DNA from: Dendrobium chrysotoxum
Taxonomy: Eukaryota; Streptophyta; Magnoliopsida; Asparagales; Orchidaceae
NCBI GenBank assembly: GCA_019925795.1
Contig: CM034303.1
Location: 434,001-498,000 of the forward strand
Reading direction: 5' to 3'
DNA length: 64,000 nt
Position 1 is the stretch's first letter. The number at the start of each line of letters is the position of its first letter. This document shows, one piece after another, positions 57,961-64,000 of this stretch. Under the pieces are notes generated by a model. The model was not told the DNA's origin. It did no database searches and saw only the letters and a list, made by a program, of their open reading frames with translations. The position numbers and the translations under genes were made by a program.

Positions 57961-58435
57961 TGCCCTAAGCCTTAAAAATCCTAAACCCTACACCCTAAAA
58001 CCTAAACTCTAAACCTTAAACCCTAAAAATTCTAAACCTTAAACCCTAAAAATTCTAAACCTTAAACCCTAAAAACTCTAAACCTTAAACCATAAACCTC
58101 AAGACCAAAACCATAAGCCATACGCCCTATGCCTTAAGCCATAAACCCCAAACCCTAAACCCTAAACCTCAAGCCCAAATCCATAAGATGTACACCCTAT
58201 ACTCTAAGCCTTAAGCTCTAAACCCTAAGCCCAAAATCCTAAGCCCTATGCCTTAACCCCTAAACCCTGAACCCAAATCCCTAAGCCCTAGCCCCTATAC
58301 CCTAAAGCCTTAAGCCTTAAGCCTAAGCCCTAAGCCCTAAGCCCTAAGCCCTAAAACCTAAGCCCTAAAACCCTAAAAAAATGCTAACCCTAACACTCTG
58401 AACACTAAGCCCTAAACCCTAAACCCTAAACCTTA
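57960..58435. repeat. Degenerate telomere-type (CCCTAAA) interstitial array
   Basis: About 475 bases built mainly from CCCTAAA, CCTTAAA, CCCTAAG and CCATAAG variants, i.e. the plant telomere heptamer and one-base derivatives, all in one orientation. Perfect CCCTAAACCCTAAACC runs occur near 58147 and 58412. It ends next to the truncated left arm of the FAR1/FRS duplication. Confidence 0.9.
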
Positions 58436-58440
58436 GAATT

Positions 58441-59560
58441 TGTATTACCTAGCACACATCATAGATTGTACCAATGGCACATCTCCAAGAAGGCTTCATT
58501 AAAAGTTTGGTGCTTCAATAGCAACAATAAAGTCAAATGACTCTTTTATAAATATTTAAGCAAATGTGACTCTAAGGAGGAGTTCGAGAAAACATGGGTT
58601 GAAATGATGACAGATGGGAGCCTCCATAATAATTATTGGTTGGAAGAGCTTTATAGGATAAGAAATAAGTGGTCAACAATATTCAATAAGGATTATTTTA
58701 GTATGGGCATTCAACCCATACATCATAATGAATCTACTAATAATGTGTGTCATGATATTTCAAAGATAACAAGTTTAATACATATTTGTTTTTGGGCCTA
58801 AAAAAGGTGATGATGATATGGCATCAAAATGAACAGGATGAAGATTATAAATGTAACCAATCTGTATTAGTACTCGTAAAAAAATAGCCTAATATTAAAG
58901 CATGTTGCTCGATTTTACTCAAGAAAGCTTTATTTATTTTTTTTAGGAAGAATTTTTATATTGTGTGGGTGGCATGAGTATAGAGTATGCCTCAAGTGAT
59001 TCTTAAAAATTTTTCTTAGGAGCTTAAAGAATAAGGATCAGGTGACCCCTTAGGTTGTTTATTTCAATGCAAAAGAGCTTAGCATTCAGTTCACCTGTGA
59101 GAAGTTTGAGACAATGAGTTTGTTATATTCTCATTGTATGATAGTTTTGAGGAAACTAGGTATTATGAATATCCCTGAGAAGTACATACTAATGTGATGG
59201 TCAGCAAGAACTAGCAAAGATATATATGCTTGTCATATATTCATAGAAAATACTATTGAAGCTGGTAGTGGATTAATATTCATAAATCATATTAGTAGTT
59301 TTTCATATCAAATTATCGCACGAGCACAAGGGACTGAGGCTGCAAAATAGTATATGCTGGATGCAATAAAAGACATGATTGAAAATATTGACATGATTCT
59401 TGATAGCAAGAGAAATAACCACAAGTTTACAAGCAATATAAAGGGTGTGATTGCAAAATTTAAAGACTCATCAAAGTGTAGGCCTAAAGAGATCTCTAAT
59501 GCAAGACTGAAGGGATACTATGAAAAAAAGAGGAAACCTAAGAGTAAGTTTTTGGCACCA
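58441..59560 (+). pseudogene. FAR1/FRS-type gene, 3' half, left inverted copy
   Basis: FAR1/FHY3-related proteins are transcription factors descended from MULE transposases. This copy starts mid-domain. HHRLYQWHISKKAS matches the RHRLCLWHI motif of the transposase domain. The next part is FEKTWVEMMTDGSL, NYWLEELYRIRNKWSTIFNK and FSMGIQPI-HNES, matching WL..LY..R..W...Y....F..GM...Q.SES. A SWIM-like zinc motif region follows (VYFNAKELSIQFTCEKFE, then YSHCMIVL) and IPEKYIL, where the second Cys is Tyr. The tail is Lys-rich (KKRKPKSKF). TAA, TAG and TGA codons and shifts break it. The N-terminal FAR1 domain is absent. Confidence 0.82.
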
Positions 59561-59576
59561 CATTATTTATCCAGGC

Positions 59577-59860
59577 TTTTACACACTGTGTATAAGCTTC
59601 TACACAGTGTGTAAAAGCTTGTACAAACCATATACACACTATATAGAATGATCTACATAATTTGGTAAATATAAAACTTTTAATAAAAAAAGTATCTAAA
59701 GCATGTACATAGTGTATACAAGCATGTATACACTGTGTACAAGCCTATAAAATATTTTTATATAACAGTGTACAAGCTCGTACACAGTGTGTACAATATT
59801 ATATAATATTTTTACAAACTTTTAAACACTTTGTATAAACCTATACACAGATGTTAATAG
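59577..59860. repeat. Palindrome cluster, left arm
   Basis: Several imperfect copies of TTGTACACAGTGTGTACAA, each an inverted repeat in itself, spaced 20-40 bases. Mirrored at 60675-60935. Confidence 0.85.
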
Positions 59861-60000
59861 TATGATTTTTTAATAAAGAAGAAACTTGCAGAAGCAACTA
59901 TAATAGAAAACGGTTCAACTTCAATTCTTTTTTCAATGATAAAGGCGTATGGAGAGTGTTCACCTTTAAAGCAGTTCAAATTCTCCAATATGCTCCCATG

Positions 60001-60509
60001 CTTCAGCGAGAAATTTATACACAGATCAACTAGCTTTTACACATTGTATATAAGCTTATACATAATTTATATATACAAGCCTGTACATAGTGTGTTACAA
60101 TTCTGTACATAGTGTGTACAAGCCTGTACATAGTGTGTAAAAGCTTTAGAATTTTTTTTAAATGAATAAATTATTTTAACTATGGATATTAAAGCATAAG
60201 ATTATATACACAATATGTATAAAGTTTAAAAAATGAATGGTGATTGAATAGCATATAAACAGTGAGTAGAATAATCATGCACATAATATTTACATTATTA
60301 CAATATTAAAGTCTTGAAGTTGAACACTTTCCATTATTACAATGAATTATCAACTATTACAAGAATAATAAATTATTAATATTATTCTTCAATACAAGAT
60401 TACAATGAATAATAAATTTAATTCCAATGTAGTTCTGACGCAATGATATCCATGATCATCCTCGTGTACTCGGATGACAGTTGACTGCTAGCTGATCCAT
60501 GTATGAATT
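60001..60509. other. Spacer between inverted arms
   Basis: AT-rich, with a few more palindrome units at 60020-60140 (CCTGTACATAGTGTGTACAA type). No gene seen. Confidence 0.6.
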
Positions 60510-62080
60510 CCCCACAAAAGTATGGGGGAAAACTGGAGAACTTGAATTGCTTTGAAGGTGAACACTCTCTAGATGTCGTTGCCCTGGAAAAGGAATTGAA
60601 GTTGAATAGTTTTTTTATTATAGTTGCCTCTATAAGTTTCTTCTTTATTAAAAAAATCATAATGTTAACATCTGTGTACATGTTTATACAGAGTGTTTAA
60701 AAGTTTATAGAAATATTGTATAGGCTTGTACACACTGTGTGCAAGCTTATACACTGTTATACAAAAATATTTTGTAGGCTTGTACACAGCGTGTACATGC
60801 TTGAACACACTATGTATATGCTTTAGACATTTTTTAATTAAAAGCTTTACATTTATCAAATTATGTAGATCATTCTATATAGTGTGTACATGATGTGTAC
60901 AAGCTTTGACACACTATATATAAGCTTGTACATAGTGTCTATAAGCCTCAATAAATAATGTGGTGTAAAAAACTTGCTCTTAAATTTTCTTTTCTTTTCC
61001 TAGTATCCCTTCAATCTTGCATTAGAGATCTCTTTAGGCCTACAGTTTGGTGGGTCTTTAAATTTGCAATCCCACCCTTTATATTACTTACAAACTTGTG
61101 GTTATTTATCTTGCCATCAAGAATCATATCGATATTTTTAGTCATGTCTTTTAGTGCATACAACACGTACTGTTCTGCAGCCTCAGTCCCTTATTCTCAT
61201 GCGATAATTTGATGTGAAAAGCTACTAATATGATTTCTAAATATTAATCCACTACCAGCTTCAGTAGTCTTTTCTGTGAACATGCAGCCAGCATATATAT
61301 CTTTTCTAGTTCTTAATGACCATCACATTAGTATATACTTTTCAGGGATATTCATAATATCTAGTTTCTTCAAAACTCTCATATAATGAGAACATAACAA
61401 ACCGATCATCTCAAACTTCCCACAAGTGTATTGAATGCTAAGCTCTTTTGCATCAAAATAAATAACCTAAGGGGTTGATTGAACCTTATTCTCTATGCTC
61501 CTAACAAAAAATTATGAAGAATCATTTGATGCATAGTACTCTATACTCATGCCACCCACATCATGTAAAAATTCTTCCTCAAAAAATAAATAAAGCTTTC
61601 TTGAGTAAAATCAACCAGTATGTTTTAATATTGGGCTATTTTTTATTACGGGTACTGCTGTGGATTGGTTACTTTTATAACATCCTGATCATTCTAGTGC
61701 CATATCATCATCACCTTTTCTTGGCCCAAATAATAATATGTTATTGAAGTTATTGGCTTTAAAATGTCGTGATATATATTATTAGTAGACTAACTATGTT
61801 ATGTGGATAGAATGTCCATGCTAAAATAATCCTTATTGAATATTGTTGACCACTTATTTCTTATCATGTAAAGCTCCTCCAACCAACCATTATTATGGAG
61901 GCTCCCTTTTGTCATTATTTCAACCCATGTTTTCTCGAATTCCTTCTCAAAATCACACTTGCTCAAATATTTATAAAAGAGTCCCCTGACTCTATTGTTG
62001 TTATTGAAGCACCAAATTTTTTATGGAGCCTTCTTGGAGATGTGCCATTATTACAGTCTATGACGTGTGCTAGGTAATGC
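60510..62080 (-). repeat. Right arm of large inverted duplication
   Basis: Mirror of 58441-60000. Beyond 62080 the sequence continues into the N-terminal half of the FRS-type gene, which the left arm lacks, so the left arm is the truncated copy. Confidence 0.88.
60675..60935. repeat. Palindrome cluster, right arm
   Basis: Copies of CTTGTACACACTGTGTGCAAG-type units at about 60727, 60779 and others, downstream of the FRS-type reading on the minus strand. Confidence 0.85.
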
Positions 62081-62975
62081 AACTTCTATAGCTCTAGTCA
62101 TGGCTTGGCCTCAATATATAAATATTATTATTGGATATTTATCACTCATTATTCATATAACTATTTTGAACAACCAAGTAAATGATTCAATTTTTTTTAT
62201 CTAACAAAAAAGTCATCCAAAGTAGAATGTTCTGCCAATGATTATTAACCCTGATAAATAACGCGTAGACTAAATTATATTTATCAAGTTTATAACTAGT
62301 ATAAAAAATTATCACATCTCCAAAGCAGTCATAATCTATCCTACCTATCTCATCAACCAAAAAAAAAATTCAACAATCTATCAAATTCATCAATTTGGAC
62401 GTCATATACAAATATAGGGTTATCAATTTGCTGATCTTTAAATAATTAAATTAAAGAATTAGTGTCCCCATATTTAATCTTTGATTTTTTCTCTTTTTGA
62501 ATGTAGTTGTAAGCATCTCTCTTAGAGAATCCAATATTCTTGATACCTTCAACTTCATCTGCAAGGTAGGAGAAAGCATCTATGGTTCTAATTTCGGCCT
62601 CTGTCATTATATTAAGAACTAAAACTTTCTCATCACTCATATTCCTATATGATTTGAGTAGATGTTTGTTGTCTAGCCTAGCCAAATCATGACTGTATCT
62701 TTCTATAAATTTCTGCACCTTCTAATTTCCATCTTCATCAACTATAAACCTAATAATAACTGGACAACCCGTTCTAATATTTGATTTTCGATATTTCATT
62801 TATAAATTCAAATCAGGACCCTTCTTGAAACCAGATTTTGAACAGACAAGGTCCTTACATCTTATCTTTTTGGAATTTGGCCAGTAATTGTGATGTTCCT
62901 TATGAACACTAAAATTAGCATTATGTGTATATATGTAGTACATCTCGTATGCCTCCTTCTCACGCTTGTATATAC
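61000..62975 (-). pseudogene. FAR1/FRS-type gene, right copy, nearly full domain set but broken
   Basis: On the minus strand the FAR1 DNA-binding domain starts near 62965: KREKEAYEMYYIYTHNANFS, IRCKDLVCSKSGFKKGP, SNIRTGCPVIIRF. The zinc ligands include Cys of VCSKSGF and TGC, and YSHDL stands where EHNH is usual. An open stretch of 90 codons (62718-62446) reads IMTEAEIRTIDAFSYLADEV and IGFSKRDAYNYIQ. The MULE transposase domain follows (VYDVQIDEFDRLLNFF, DYDCFGDVIIF), then HRL and SWIM-like motifs (CGKFEMIGLLCSHYMRVL, with Cys and His kept). Stops and shifts are frequent. Either a decayed FRS gene or the transposase of a Jittery-like MULE. Confidence 0.83.
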
Positions 62976-63049
62976 CTTATGGTAGAATGGAAAAAAATAT
63001 TAAGAGAAACACTCCACAAGTGTGTATAACATTTTTTAATAATTCTCTA

Positions 63050-63450
63050 TGCACATTATGTATAATTCTGTACACACTGTGTACAGGATCGTACACATTG
63101 TATACAAAGTTGTACAATGTGTTGTCTAATATGTGTACAAGGCTTATACAAGTGTGCACAGCCTTGTACACAATGTGGACATTGTAAAAGTTTGTACACA
63201 TTATGTACAAATTTGTTGTTCACACTGTGTACAACAATCTTGCACACACTGTGTATAAAAACCTTATACAAACTGTGCATAAGACTTGTACACAGCGCGT
63301 ATAATATTGTTGTACAGTATAGAAAATCTTGTACACAATGTGTGCAAGTTTTTATAATATATATAGTATGTATAAGGTTGTACATACTGTGTACACAGTA
63401 TAGAAGTATTGTACATAGTGTGTACAAGATTATACACAGTGTGTCACAAG
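63050..63450. repeat. Palindrome array upstream of FRS-type gene
   Basis: About 14 imperfect copies of TTGTACACA-N-TGTGTACAA spaced 20-35 bases, the densest array in the window. Each copy is self-complementary, so Cys/Leu/Tyr-rich reading frames appear on both strands; these are not genes. Confidence 0.9.
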
Positions 63451-63459
63451 GGAATTAAT

Positions 63460-64000
63460 ACACATGTTTTATGAGGAGCAAAAGATTTTCCAAAAAAACA
63501 CAAAAAACAAGAACAATGTACAAGTATACAATGTATTGAAAAGTAGAAAGACACCACACAAATCATTGAGCACCGTGTATCTGAGCAAAAATGTCATATG
63601 CTCTTTCAATATTCTAATTGAACTTCGCAAATATTCAAAAATAAAAAAAAGGCAAGAACAAACATTATTATGCATGCTTATTCTATTTGAGACATTCGTC
63701 ATAAGAATAAAATTGAAGAGTATATAATAATCCCTAAAAATTTATCTATAAGTTTAAACCTACAGCTCCTCCCACGAAGTTGACTCCTCATTCATCCAAC
63801 CTTGCAATTTCTATGTAAGTCGCAATTTTTTTTAAAAGTAGCACCAACTAAAACTCAGGTTGGGTCATTGGGTCATGCATGAGAAAAAAAATCCCATATC
63901 TAAAAAAAAGTTGATCCAAAAATATATATCAATTATGAATTGGAGTCTTTTAAAATTTAGGATTTAGTTAGACTCCGAACTCCTAATTTCTCTGCTAGCA
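63460..64000. other. AT-rich right end, nothing recognised
   Basis: No gene, repeat or element end identified. It may hold the outer flank of the FRS-type element, but no terminal inverted repeat or duplication was found. Confidence 0.5.

Larger units (their letters stand above)
58441..60000 (+). repeat. Left arm of large inverted duplication
   Basis: The reverse complement of about 60510-62080, by eye roughly 85% identical, covering the FRS 3' half, a palindrome cluster and a further unique 130 bases (AACTTGCAGAAGCAACTATA near 59885). The spacer between arms is about 500 bases. Confidence 0.88.

Noticed and set aside
57960..58435. Possible true chromosome end
   Set aside because: The repeat is degenerate and non-telomeric sequence continues on both sides, so it is interstitial.
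63050..63450. CRISPR-like repeat-spacer array
   Set aside because: Repeats are imperfect, self-palindromic and variably spaced with no defined spacers, and the context is a plant nuclear genome.
62966..63458. Cys/Leu/Tyr/Thr-rich frames on both strands
   Set aside because: Generated by the TTGTACACA-N-TGTGTACAA palindrome array; self-complementary repeats give similar frames on both strands.

Overview
This window looks like nuclear DNA of a seed plant whose genome is rich in retrotransposons; I cannot name the species. The evidence is plant-type Ty3/gypsy chromoviruses primed by initiator-Met tRNA, Ty1/copia debris, FAR1/FRS-type sequence, a degenerate CCCTAAA (plant telomere-type) array, a block resembling plant mitochondrial DNA, and one recognisable host gene with small exons. 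Almost every long reading frame belongs to a broken mobile element.

The host gene is on the minus strand. Four exons (40611-40586, 40503-40395, 24066-23967, 22768-22625) read in consistent phase as the N-terminal part of a COQ6-like FAD monooxygenase of ubiquinone synthesis. Intron 2 is about 16.3 kb and holds a gypsy remnant (F) split by a 5-kb non-coding insert (G), plus a full-length chromovirus (C, 31650-39538, 5-bp target-site duplication TCTTT). No exon after the fourth is visible. If the gene is whole, its next intron runs at least 22.6 kb leftwards through elements D, B and A.

Left third: chromovirus A (1-6793, 5' LTR cut by the window edge), then AT-rich spacer, then a nested stack. 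An old Del/Tekay-like element D (8403-21560) was split by chromovirus B (9607-20011). B carries a 2-kb solo LTR (14721-16769, duplication GACTT), and D carries a PIF/Harbinger-like MITE (20391-20981, duplication TTA). A, B and C share LTR ends TGATG...CATCA, the tRNA-iMet primer site and a chromodomain after integrase. All three are dead: stop codons, frameshifts and small deletions interrupt gag and pol.

Right part: a copia RNase H remnant (42940-43270, minus), a Del/Tekay-like LTR and pol remnant E (43330-47825, minus), and a GC-richer, mitochondrial-like block (about 47826-49890) with a broken gypsy RNase H piece. Next come about 8 kb of non-coding repeat-like DNA, including a stretch dense in TTGAC/GTCAA, and the telomere-like array (57960-58435). 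The last 5.5 kb hold a large inverted duplication of a FAR1/FRS (MULE-transposase-type) gene. It is associated with clusters of a short palindrome, TTGTACACA-N-TGTGTACAA, that resemble transposon subterminal repeats. This duplication and the TE-filled COQ6 gene are the two items most worth following up.
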